Below, piece after piece: positions 35,717-48,100 of a DNA stretch of 64,000 bases (the stretch's first letter is position 1; each line of letters starts with the position of its first letter). The DNA comes from Larus michahellis (Eukaryota > Chordata > Aves > Charadriiformes > Laridae): NCBI RefSeq assembly GCF_964199755.1, contig NC_133904.1, positions 868,001 to 932,000 on the forward strand, in the 5' to 3' direction. Made by a program: the position numbers and the translations under genes. A model generated the notes under the pieces. The model saw only the letters and a list, made by a program, of their open reading frames with translations. It had not been told where the DNA came from and did not search any database.

Positions 35717-38574
35717 CCCACCTGTTTGCCCCAAGACATCAGGGCCACTTTGAAGCCTGCGCTCTGTCGCAGTGAGTACTCTGGGAATGGAGCCACGAGT
35801 GACTCCCTGCTTCTCTCCATCCATCTCGGGACCTCTGTCCTGTTCAGCTCTCCAGAATACCCCGGCTCAGGAGGCTGTGGGATGTCTACCTGTGTCACTC
35901 GAGTGAGTGCTGTGTTCTCTCTTTCTGCAGCGCCTGCTCTGTTGCATTACTTGGATGCCCATTGATGCCGTTTATAAACTGAGTGAACTGGCACAAAACC
36001 CTGGTTGGCTGGGTTTGCCAGCCTGGTCTCTGAGGAGGAGACAAACTCCGAAATGAGTGTGGGAAGGAAATGAGGAGGGAGCAGGAGCAAGCCGCTGGTT
36101 CCCTCATGCCATCGTACCACGTCTTAAAGTCCCTTTGAGAAGTTTGCTCTGGTGATTGCATGTTCTCGTACCTTCTCTCCTATATCCTGATTTTATTCCC
36201 CTTCTCCCACTTCTCGACTTCTCAGCATAAATGTGGTTCCTGTCCCCGAGGGACCATGGTGGGAATAGGCTGCCTCATTGCTCAGCTCCTGTGCTGGGCT
36301 TCCCGGCAGGAAGGATTGGAAACAAAAATCCACTCAACCTGTGGAATTCGGAAAGGAATGGCCGGGCGTCCCTGGTGGGACAGGGCTGGGGTGTGGGAGG
36401 TGTGGGGGAGCCTGGCATGCCCATTGGAAACCAGCTGACGCTGGGCTGGTTGAAGTGTTTATGACTCTGCCGTCTGCGCTCCGCTGCTCGCTTCTCTGCC
36501 CTAGAGATCGCTGGCTGCGAGCTAACGTGTGTCTCTGCGCAGTACACAGATCGAGGGATTTCAGAGAGTTATAATTCAACCAAATTAATTCCTAAACAGG
36601 CTGATAATATTGCTAATAGAATTCCCTTTTCAAAGCATGGAGGGACTAGAGCTCCTTGGAGAGTTTTAAGAATATTTTTAGCATGGCAAAACAGTGTTGT
36701 TTTCTCTAACTTCATTCCAACAAATTGCTAACTATTTAACTTGAAACATTGATATATTCAAAGTATTTGGTTTAAAAGTTTTATGGCCGTTTTCTGTCTC
36801 AGGCTGTATTTCCTCCTGGGGTTGTGAATGAGTTCATCTCCCACATGCAGGAACACTGAGGAACCTTAAATGTAATTGTTCTTTTTTCAGCCGCCTAGGA
36901 TAATATGATTTTGGTAAGTCATACTAACTCAAAGTACAGGATTTAATCCACACAACGCTGATAAAAAAATAATGCGTTCCTCAATATTTCTGAAGTGAAA
37001 GTACATTATATGTTTTAAGGTATCTTGATAATTTCTTCGATTTTGTAATGAGGTCCTCCTGATTCGTACAGCAGTACAATAGGAGCGTACGTCTATTATT
37101 GTGGATCCTTCTCACCATAAGTCATACCCAAAAAATTAATCTGGCAGCAGTTTGTAAGAAAGAAAAGTTGAGATGCAAGTTCCGATAAGAGGCATATTTA
37201 TTTTACATCTTTGTAAAAGAATGTTATTTTTATCTTTTTATTTTTCTAGTGGCAAGGAGTAGGAACAGAAAATTGGATTAAAATCTTTGGGGATTCTTTT
37301 CATTATTTCTCTGCATTGCTTTTTTCCACATGCAGTGGATTCTTTTAAATGAAATGCAGATTTTATTGCAAATATTAATAACGAAGGGGTACTCATATGG
37401 ACTTCAAGTTTTTATGCTTCTGTTACTAGAGGGCGCAAGATTATAAGGAACCAGTTTTTATAAATTTAGCCTATGGTTTCTGTTGTTTTTCCTTAAACCT
37501 GAAATATCAGCCCACTTTTGCTGTAGTTGCTTCAGTCGTGTAAGAATCTTGACTTGTCCTTTTCCTGTCTGTAAACAGTTGTTTTAATTGCTGATGGAAA
37601 ACGCTGGACGTGTTCGTATGAAAAATGAAAGTCGATCTTTGCTGGCAGTTAAAACAAGTATTATATGTAACTAAAGTATTTCACTCTTCACAGTACCAGT
37701 TGTGTACTTTTTTGCTAAGTCTTCTAAAAATCATGTCCGTAGTTATGTTTTTCATTCTTCTTTCATTTGAGATAGAGATTTACCTGATGGCCAACGAATT
37801 CAGCGGTGTACAGTTTTTGGACTGTTTTTTAAAAATATGATCACAGTATTTCTATGTTTGTGAATTATATCTGTGCCACGGTTGTCTTTTCCTAAACAAG
37901 ATAGCTGTTGTGACATTACTTATATTTTAAACGTTATAGATTATTTATTCTGTCTATTCAGCAATAAGATCGATGCCAGATGCACTTCAGAAAGGCAGAT
38001 ACTGGTTCCTATAGTGATAAGCCTATGCTTTTCTTTTTAAAAAAAATTGCTTTTTGTCATGACTTCAGCTAGGGGATGCGTATTTCTCTCTTACTAGTAT
38101 TTTTGCGCATTAAAACTCAGATGGATTTCTTGCTGCTTCTTTTCTCTGCTCCTGATCCGGTATGTGCGTGATTTTAGGCAGATGAGTAGTCCCGTTCAAA
38201 TTAACCCAAGTATGAGCTTCAGTCAACTGAAGACGGCACGTCCCTCAGAAAAGCGGTTATATCTATGCACAAATTCGACTATAGCAGCAGTCCAGTTGAG
38301 GGTTGGAGATAAATGGGACAGATTCTCTGGGATGGCCTTTCACTCTGCTGTAATAACTGTTGCCCTTGTATGAGTCTTCCTGTGCCTAATCTTATTCCCA
38401 GATAGAGTTGTGTTGAAGGTCAGTCGTAGGTTCCTTTGTTGGACTGCTGCATCCTCACCCATATTGAATGCATAGTCCCGTTTGTGATTTCTTCTTCTGT
38501 GGACACTTGACACAAATTTAGATTTATGCCTTATCTCAAATTTAAGGTAGAGACTTAAAATGAAGTATTGTGAG

Positions 38575-38665
38575 GAACACAGAGCTGGGAAGGACTGCCT
38601 GGGTCACTGAGTCTAGTCATTTGATGCTGAAGACACCAGGCACCACACAACCCTTTTCATCTTGA
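38575..38665 (-). mobile_element. Degraded CR1 3'-end fragment, antisense
   Basis: CACAGAGCTGGGAAGGACTG then CCTGGGTCACTGAGTCTAGTC resembles the reverse complement of the 3' end of older CR1 subfamilies (landmark GAGCTGGAAGGGACC ... GAGTC-AG-CC). It is diverged and its borders are soft. It lies 275 bp before the first coding exon of CTDSPL2. Confidence 0.55.
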
Positions 38666-38939
38666 AAGCAGGTAGATTTTTTTGTTCCTACTACTCCGAT
38701 TGGAGGTTACGCAGAAACCGCGTGGATCTAATGGTTAGATGTATCCGTGGCCAGGTTATATTCATTTGTTCTTCTGCCAACGTTATGCTTTAACTTAAAT
38801 AGCTCTTCTCTTTGATTTAAATGAAGCCATATATATGGATGTAAAAGCTCAGTGCATCAGAACACTGTCAGTGTTACAGAAGTTCTTGAATTCGTGATTT
38901 CTTCAATGACTAAGCGTTCTTGCTTTTTTCCCGTTATAG

Positions 38940-39148
38940 CTTTACATGTGTAACACCTGAAAATGAGGCTGAGAACGCGGAAAGCTTCTCAGCAATCGAA
39001 TCAAATCCACACACAACGTGCTTTGAGGGCGAAGAGGAAACACTCGGAGGTGGAGGAGAGCTTACCTGGTGGTGGAGGGAAACCCCAGAAAAATGAAACC
39101 GGCTTGTTGTCTTCAATCAAAAAGTTTATTAAAGGAAGCACACCCAAG
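38940..39148 (+). CDS. CTDSPL2: CTDSPL2 exon 2 (first coding exon, residues 1-62)
   Basis: The acceptor TTATAG ends at 38939. Then come 23 noncoding bases with an in-frame TAA, and the ATG at 38963. It encodes [15 protein letters not shown] and onwards to GSTPK, and ends in phase 0 at donor AAG|GTACGC. This is the basic, lysine/arginine-rich N-terminal region. Confidence 0.96.
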
Positions 39149-42100
39149 GTACGCCAGCAGTGGGTTTCTTCTTTTGTTTTTCAGTTAGGTCATACTCAGT
39201 TAAATTTGATTTAAAACATTTCTGTTAAGAATAAATAAATGTCATGTGCTGGAAGCAAAACATTCTTGTAAAGAATGGGAAGGCGCAAAGTACTTGTGAT
39301 AGATGTGTCAGGTAACAGAGATTTTAAAAAAGAAAAAAAAGAAGAAAGTCGACCTTCCAACCCTACAGGAGTCAATTGTAGGTGTACTTAAGACAATCCA
39401 ATAAATCACAAGATTTATTACCTAGGTATTTCTTTGTGAAAATATTGGCTAATAAATTCAGTGGATTTTAAATTTCTGGTTTAAGGATTCTCTGAATTTG
39501 GGAATTACCAGTACTGGCAACTAAGAAAAGCAAGGCTGTAAGCATAAACTTGCTTAATATTTTTAGCATTTTTAATGAAAATTATTTAGGAGTCCATCAG
39601 TCAATAAAGGTCTGACCCCACGAGTTCAACTATCGTGAAATTGCTAGGATTGCTGTGTGTTACTGCAGTGAAGGCTGCCCCCGCTCAGTGGCTCCAGTTC
39701 AGATGTTGTCAGGGCGAAACCACTAAATCTTATCAGTCTTGATCCTGACAGAAATATGCATTTTACTAATCTTCACATGTTAAAACCTGTTGCATGTATG
39801 TTTTGAGGGTGCATTTTATATATTTTATATATATATATTACTTTGATAGGCTCAATCGAACCTTGCAATTGCTTCAAAAACCTGTGGGTTTTTTTCTGTA
39901 AAGAGAGGCCAGTTAAAAAAACCAACTTCATTCACTCCCAGCAGTCCAGATATTGACATTATGGAGCTGTAAATTTTAAAGAAGAGTAGCCAAGAAGTCA
40001 TAACTAAATTAAAACATATCCCAAATTAACTATATGATAAATAAAAATATGATATGAATTCAGAAGTATTTTCTGGTTTTTGAACTAAGTGTTGAAATGA
40101 TAATTTTCTAACAAGATGAAGTTAAAATAATTTTAATTAAAGTAACAGTATATTCTTAAATTGTCAAAAATATAGTGAAATTTAGTATTTCGTGGCATGT
40201 GTTAATTACCTATCATAGAAGCACTGAGGTGCCAGCAAAGAAATACTTCAGTTAAAAATACATGGTTAAATCTGCTTAGGTTTTGTTTTTCATTTAAGTG
40301 GGATGATGAATGTATTTTACATTCAGCATCTCTATCGTAGCACAGTAGTGCAACATTTTGGCTGCAAAACCACTGCAAGAATACGCTGAAATCCAAGCAA
40401 AACATTTTACATTGGAATTTTAAGATAAGGGAAATATGTCTGGTTTTCTTTGTCTCTGTAAGGTTTTGGTAACTTTCTCTCTTCCCCTCTTCTTTTCCTC
40501 TCCCAACTCTTTGAATTACACATCATTCTTTTTTTTTTCTTGACAGTTTTTTTTAATATAAAATGTCCACATTTTTCTCTGTTTTCCTTTCATGTCCCCT
40601 CCTGTGCCTGTAGCAGGACTTGGAGTGGTTCCAGTGGCATTAGCATGGCACGATACTGATACTGCTGGGCTACCTTCCAAAGCGCTAATGACTTAACAAA
40701 GTAGTCTTGTGGTTGCCACGGAAACGTTATAACTCTTTGAGATAGTGTATGTGTACAACTTGCATAGTAGTTCGTTCGTGGGTACGCTAAAATCTAAATC
40801 CCCACTGAGGTTATATGGATTTACGGCAGTAGATGTCTCCACAACAAGTATATCTTGACAATTTCGATTATAGTCATAGGTCATTTATCTGATACGGTCA
40901 AGATGCTGTGTTAGAAATGTTCCTTAAACAAACAAAACCTGCACAGTCGTGATAGCTCTTTCGTTAGAGAAACCAGAGACTAAAATGCGGCTGGTGGTAG
41001 GTCTGATCTCGAGGTCTTGGCGAACTCAGGGTCCCCGTGCAAGTCAGCAGCAGTATGGAGTGTGCAACAGCATTTGTCACTTACAAACTGGCGAATCTGG
41101 TATACCAGAGCAGCTGATAGACGTATGCCTACAGGAAATACTGTCAAAATTGTTAAATGTTAACATCAGAAATATTGTAGAACTTGCTGTTGCAAGTTCC
41201 TCTAAACTTGTTCGATTTTGGGGGTTCTGGCACTGTCATAAATTGCGTTGTCTTCGAACGTGTTGTCATTACTTCCAGTCTCGGTTTAGGCCATTCCCGA
41301 ATACAGATGTGGTTTCTGAAAACAACCTAAAAGCAAACAAAATGTTTATGTTGGTGTGGCATTGCCATGTTCCCTACGGCACATTTATTGGTTAGAATAG
41401 GTTATATTGGATTGAATAGAATCATAGAATTCAAATAGTTCATTATATAAATACATACAAAAGGTATATTTAATTCTATCTGTGCACTAAAATTTTCAGT
41501 GTATAAAACAAATAGCACAATAACTTTATATGTGATTTCACCTTTGAATTCTGTTAACTGGTACAATACGGGCACCGCAGCGTGAGCTTTCCCACCACAT
41601 CATGGTAGCTCCTCTCCTGGAGGATGAAAGGGGCCTCCAGATCTCGTGAATTCTTTATGCCTCTGCTGATACCATCAGCCAGATTCCCTCTTGCCACTGT
41701 AATTTTTGTAATGTTTCTACACTTGTTTTCTGTAAAGCAGAATGAGAGCACAACTCATTTTACGAAGGCCAGTAGATAGCTTTTAGAAGTTAATGAATTT
41801 CTCCCATTTTCCCCCTGGTGTTGAACATTTGAACAAATGACCTAGAAGATGAGACACCTTCTGTTCTTTTATCAGCTCAGCGAGCCATCCGTTTTCTCTC
41901 GTTACATGGATTTATGGTATATACGGTGCTATTAATTCTAAGTGGCAGTAAGTTGATTGTTCTCACCGAGGTTGTTGGTCAAGGCTATTGCCAGTAGGAA
42001 GCTTTGGGGATCAGTGGTTCACTTGTCTTCTGATAAGGATGTCAGTACATTTCCATGTTTGTTAGTATTTTTTAGCTACTGTACTGTTAGTGTGGGCTTC

Positions 42101-45100
42101 AGATGACTTTTTCTAGAACATCTATTTACTTTTTTTTTGGAGCACGCAAACTGTTTTTCTCCTTTCTTTTTAAAGATGTGAAACTGCTGCTCCAGAAAGG
42201 TAATATTGTAATTCTAAAATTGAAATTTTAATTAACTTTGATGTGGTCTGTAGCCTTGCTATTTATTTTGATATTAAATTCAATTTATTTTGCATTGTCT
42301 CACACCTTACGTTTTAGTGTACTTTATATGGTCATGCTTTAGATTTCAGATTGCCATTTTATTAAGTTGTAGTAGGTGCTTTGGGGAAAAAGGTGAAGAA
42401 ACCTGTCTTAAATGTTTCCTACATATATACTCATGCACAGAAAATATGCAAAGTGTCTGGTTCTATATCATTCGTCTAAGTGCCATAGGGGAGAGCAGGC
42501 ATTTACCTAAAGGTAAGAAGACTCGTTGGGTTGCAGTCCTTGCTTACAGCATTTTAACAGCCAAGTTTTGCCATGTGCTGCCTAATACGGACTGAGTAGC
42601 AGCAAATTCCATACAGTTTAGCAAACCACTTCACGTAGAGAGCGTGCTGGAGAATTTCACGTTGGATATTGTTGTGTAGTTTACTTCCTGTATATTTAAC
42701 AGGCAGAGAAATCCAGTTTCGCATCATTTTAGTTGCCTTGTCTCTACGTTTCACCAACTCCGTAGCAATTAAGTACTTATAAATTGGCTATCCAGTGAAA
42801 TAGTACTTAAAGACTGTTTTTCTACTACAGAAGTTCCAAATACAGTTTTCTTTCCCAGTACTTTGCTATTTACCTTGAGTTGTGTCAGTTTAAATGAGTT
42901 TAAAATTCCAGCAGGGCAGATACATGTTGCCTGTTCTGCTTCTGGAACAATAGATGGATCTTTTGTGAAACTTTCCCTAAGAGCTAACGTTTTCTGGTGT
43001 ATGCAGTGGGGAAAAGAGGCACTATTCAGTATGTTTCTTTTTCCCCTTTTCTGTTTTAAGGAAGAAAGAGAAAATCCTGCAAAAAGAAGTAGAATTGAAC
43101 GGGATATTGATAACAACTTGATTACATCCACACCTCAAACAGGAGAAAAGCCTAATAAACAGATCTCTCGAGTACGACGGAAAAGTCAAATGAATGGAGG
43201 TTTGTAAACACTCTAATCTTACATTGCTGCGGTTGAATGGTGATTCCGTAGTCTTACAGCTGTTAACTAATATAGGACATCTCGTCAGTGGCGGAGGTTA
43301 TTAAGGGTGTTGTGATTGACTTCAGTGAGAGCAAAGCTGAGCTCATAGCAGCAAAATAAGATTTCTAAGACTGTAAGCAGCAGTTCCAACATTACTTCTC
43401 GGACACATCCGTTGTATCTTTGTAAGAACAACTTGGATATGTAATCATGACCAGCTATTTTGGAACTAATTTAACTTTTTTTTTTAAGTATTATTCTAAA
43501 AAGCCAATGATAATTTTTTGATTTATATCTTCTACTGTTTTCTCACAAAAAAAGTGAAATATGACTTCCCAACTCGTGACCTTTGTGGAAGTAACCAGGT
43601 GTCCTTAGACATCGAAAGCATTTGTCAGACAGGTTTCTGTCATAGAATCATAGGAAAATGTGGATTGTAAGGGACCTCTGAAGGTGATCTGGGCCAGTCC
43701 CCCTGCTGCCCTCACGGCGGTGTGGATCCAGCTTGGATGGAGATTCCACAACCCTTTCCCGGTGTTTGACCACCTCCCCGTGGAAATTGTTTCTTTTTGA
43801 ATAGCTCTAATACATTATAAAATGGTCAATGCCATTTAAAGTATCGGCTGTGGTTCCAAATCTGACTTTAAAAAAACCATTTTTTAGACTTCTTTTCTAA
43901 GGAAACAAGACTTAATGTGATTGTACTGCCTGTCAGTGTTCCTTCGCTCTCCATTCCCCCAAGAACTTTGGAATCCACTGTCTGGTTTCTGCCAGGTTTG
44001 TCAGCAAGGCAGAGCTCTCAAAGATTTCAGAGTCCAACAAGGTTTGCAAAATCGGTAGCGAAGTAGAGGATAGAGCTCCAAATGGGTGACTTCAGCGATG
44101 GAAAGGTCACAGTGTGAGAGACTTAACCTGTTTGGTTGTTGTCAGGTGTCTGTATAACAGCATGGTTTTAGAAGAAACCCCTTTTTCCAGTATTTGCTAC
44201 TGTTAATTAGGGATTTTTGCATCCTGGAGAGAGAATGGAGATGCACCCACTTATAGTGTGATGCAGACAATGCTCAAAGATGAAACTATTGGCTTAGGTC
44301 AAGTGTTGTGAGCTGCGCACACAGAGCGCACTGAACCCATGTCGCTGTTACAGTGGCGGGAAGTTCTTGGGTAAGAGTCTCCGAATTGCGAAGGCAGGGA
44401 GCTGCAGCTGGCACGGCCCTCTTAGATGGAAGCGCTAGGAAGTGTGAAGTCCTTGTGCCGCTCCATCAGGCTCAGCTGACAAAAGGGTTCTCAGCTCGTG
44501 TGCACAAAATATATTTGCTACTTCCATATGGACAGACGTCTCAAAGACTTGTTCCTGTGAAGTAAATAACTTCTCTTTCAGTTCAGTCTCCGAGCTGTGT
44601 CTTGGATCGCAGCCATGAGATGGCAATTTTTAGTTCTAGGATGTACTTTACTGTAAATGCACATTTATAGAGAACCTTAATTGTTATGTGTTATGTTTGC
44701 CATGTGAAGATTTATTTAATTCTGTGTCCTTGATTACCTGTGGTAACAAGTACAAATTATTTTACTTCATAATTGTATTTATGCATCTGTGTGTGCATGT
44801 GTATATATGTGGAGAATAAGAAACTGTGGGCTTGATGGTGTGAAGTTTGGACATTCAGCCAGTGGAGTTCCGCTGCCTCTTTCTCTTGTTTCCATCTAGT
44901 GGAGTCCCACTGATACTGACAGCTGCTTGTTGGGAAGGGTGCGCGGCGCCTTCCAGTCTGTCTTCCATCGTCAAGCCCATTCAAAGGATTTAAACTTCTA
45001 CTATTTGTTAAACTATAGCATACTTTTAGAAAAAATGAGTGCTTCCTAATCTGAAGTGTTAAACTTAAGATGGTGTTGAAAATTGGCGTTTCGTTTTTAT

Positions 45101-48100
45101 GTTGATAGAAAATTGCTAGCGCGTTCTTTTTTTTCTTTTTTTTTCTTTTTTTTTTTTTTTTTAAATTAAGTACGTAGGCTAATTTTTTTGTTGACCCAAT
45201 TGAACCGTGAGCAAGAAGGATCTTTCCTATAGTGAAAATGGTAACAATAAAAGAGAGGATGTAACTGGAAAACAGAGGCATGGCATCATACTTCATAACT
45301 TTTCTTTTACAGAAGCTGGAAGTTATGAAATGACAAACCAACATGTAAAGCAAAATGGAAAATTAGAAGATAATCCTACCACTGGCAGTCCCCCACGAAC
45401 TACGTTACTGGGAACCATATTTTCTCCTGTTTTCAATTTTTTTTCACCAGCAAATAAAAATGGTGAGTGTTATTTAAAAAGCCAGTAGTGTTAAAGCTCA
45501 GAATGATGGGTTTCTTTTAAGAAAAAGCTGTTTCAAGTGGCAGTCCGCTTTTCATTCCGATTTACAGACCAAGAGGTACTACTACCAGATAAAAGGCTTC
45601 CTTAATTCTTAGAAGGGTTGATCATTAATAAAAGAAGCAATGAGTTTATAGGCATTAGAGCTTTTATTTCGTAGGTGTAAGTATTTAGCGACATACCTTT
45701 TATTTAAAAAAACAAACAAAAAAACCAAAACAAAACCTGATACTAATTTCCTTGTCCCAAACGTAAAGGCATTTGTCATGGTCTTCATTTTGGTTCTTAT
45801 TTTTGTGACATGAATCAACTGCAGCCACCTTCAGTTATTCTGAAACTTCTGTGTGTGCGGATAATAATAACGATGAGTATTCTGATAGGCAACTCGGGTT
45901 AAAGATACTGACCATGAGTGTACCGACATCTTCATTCAGGAACATCAGGATCCGATTCTCCAGGACAAGCTGTTGAAGCTGAAGAAATAGTCAAACAGCT
46001 TGACATGGAGCAGGTGGATGAGATCACGACAAGTACTGCAACGTCAACCAACGGCGCAGCTTACACCAGCCAGGCCGGGCAGGTCCGATCCGCCATCAAC
46101 AACGGGTTAGAAGAAGTGGAAGAAACAAATGACCGCGACCTGCCGCCACTCACAGGTAAGAAATGTATGTTTGCCTTGGGCTCAAGTATTGAAGCTGTAA
46201 TTTGCACTCTTAGGGAAATCTTAGCACCTGCGTTTTGTATAAATGAATATTCCACATTTGCTTAGGGCATGCAGACAGTATTAATATTGGGGTTTATATT
46301 TAATAGACAAACCTCTTTTATGCACTAAAGACAGAGTTTTGGCAATCTCATCTATTCCCGGTATAACTCAGTTGACCTCGTAACATTTCTTCAATGAAAA
46401 CAAAGATTCCAGAAGAAAGGCATTTTTATTAATATCGAACCTTTCCCGCCCCCACTACCCTCCATTAAAAATGCACACCCTAGACTTGCCTATCACCAAA
46501 GAGAAATTTGCAACATTTGGGTATCTTATATTAGAACAACATGGTGAGGTGAATGAGAAACATGTAGATCCTATATTAAATTTCCACGTTTTTTTTTTTT
46601 CAAAAGACTCACCATACATCTTTATTTTGACAAAAATTATATCCATAAAATTCAGCTTCTCCTCTCTGCGGATGGGCAGCATCAAGCTGTTAGCAGTTAC
46701 CCACATCCTCCCCGGACCCTCAGGGCGCTGGTGGATAAGTAGCGGTGTGGGCTCTGAGGCCTGCTGTGGAGGAGGCAGGTTTGACCTCTGGGCGGAGGGG
46801 CTGGTGATGCCCAGGTGCTTCCTGCGGGGCTGCGCGGGCGCTTTCAGGTGAACATGGAGATGGAGAGCGTGGGGCGGAAGGCAGATTTTTTTTTTTTCCC
46901 CACTGTTGTTTGAAGCACTCGTGTATAAAGTGCAAATTTTCACTTTTCAAAACTGCACTAATAAGACTAGCTCTTGTGGTTTTTTTGTTTTATTTTTTGT
47001 TTTGGTCATTTTCATTGAATTTTAGCACCAGTATCTCCAGACAGTGGCTACTCATCAGCTCACGCGGAAGCCACCTATGAAGAAGACTGGGAAGTCTTTG
47101 ATCCGTAAGTGCTAATGTTTGTACTGAAAATATTAAATCGATCATTTTGGGTATTGGATGAAAACATTTTTTGAGTTGGAACATTTTTATATTATGATAA
47201 TGAATTCCAAAAGCTCTTAAATTAAAAAATAAGTATATCGACGTGGGATTTTTTTCAATTTAAAATACTTATTTCTCGTGCAGCCTTAAATATTTGAAAT
47301 GTTAACTAGGGCTACAACATTACCAGTTAAATAGTGTGTGTACGTTTCTACACCTCAATCTGTATTCTTTTCAGATATTATTTCATCAAACATGTTCCGC
47401 CACTAACAGAAGAACAACTTAACAGGAAGCCAGCTCTTCCACTGAAAACAAGAAGCACACCAGAATTCTCATTAGTTCTAGACTTGGTAAATATCTTTAT
47501 AAACACATACCAAAAGCAGGGGGTATGTAGTGTTTCATTTATTTTGTTTGTTGCTGAAATTAGCAATGCTTGCTTTAAACAAAAAGCCCTTGTTGAATGT
47601 TACACAGTTTTCATAGTATTTTTAGTTAAAGATAGTCTGCGTTTAAGAAGGAGCATTAATAGCGACAGGAATAGAATGCTTGCTGTATTTGTTGAATACT
47701 TAACATCCTGTTAAAAAAAAAAAGCATTACAATTTCTGTCATCTCAAACAAAGAATTATCTGTTCCCATAAAGCTTCCCTGTATCCAGTGTGGAAAAAAA
47801 TGAGATGTAACAAATAGGAAAATTCAGCTTTGTATGGCTTGTGTCAAGATTGATCAAGAATGAATCTTTTAATTCTTAGAACATTCTTATTCTTAGAGGG
47901 CACAAATCCACTTTCTTAAATATTCACAGAAAATAAATTTGGCTTTTATAATAACTTCTTTTAGTCTCTGTTTTAAAAGTTGTTTCAGACCCTGTTAATG
48001 ATGTCAGGAACATGATTTTATCATGAACAGCATCAGTTGGCGTGTCCTCTAGCGGTCGTATGAATGGAGAGATTATTCAAATGGCCAGATGCAGATTTGA

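Larger units (their letters stand above)
18279..38939 (+). other. CTDSPL2: CTDSPL2 intron 1
   Basis: The intron is 20.7 kb long, from donor GTAACT at 18279 to the acceptor CCGTTATAG ending at 38939. I see no coding exon in it. Between the listed repeats it holds ordinary T-rich avian intronic sequence, with GC-richer unassigned islets near 26380-26540, 27030-27370, 32530-32650, 33750-33880 and 36220-36450. Contents listed separately: MIR-type remnants, CR1 fragments, a foldback element and a G-quadruplex motif. Confidence 0.85.
43200..45312 (+). other. CTDSPL2: CTDSPL2 intron 3
   Basis: 2.1 kb holding an antisense CR1 fragment (43641-43798) and a poly(T) tract (45125-45162). No other feature is recognised. 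Confidence 0.9.

Noticed and set aside
40949..41395. 148-codon + strand frame in CTDSPL2 intron 2
   Set aside because: No recognisable motifs or similarity. Treated as chance.
41418..41431. TAGAATCATAGAAT, identical to the CR1 terminal octamer tail in antisense
   Set aside because: Only 14 bases with no CR1 body beside it. It could be an extremely truncated insertion or chance.
47334..47714. 126-codon frame starting before CTDSPL2 exon 7 and running into intron 7
   Set aside because: It only extends the exon 7 frame across the splice sites. The exon boundaries are fixed by the conserved protein.
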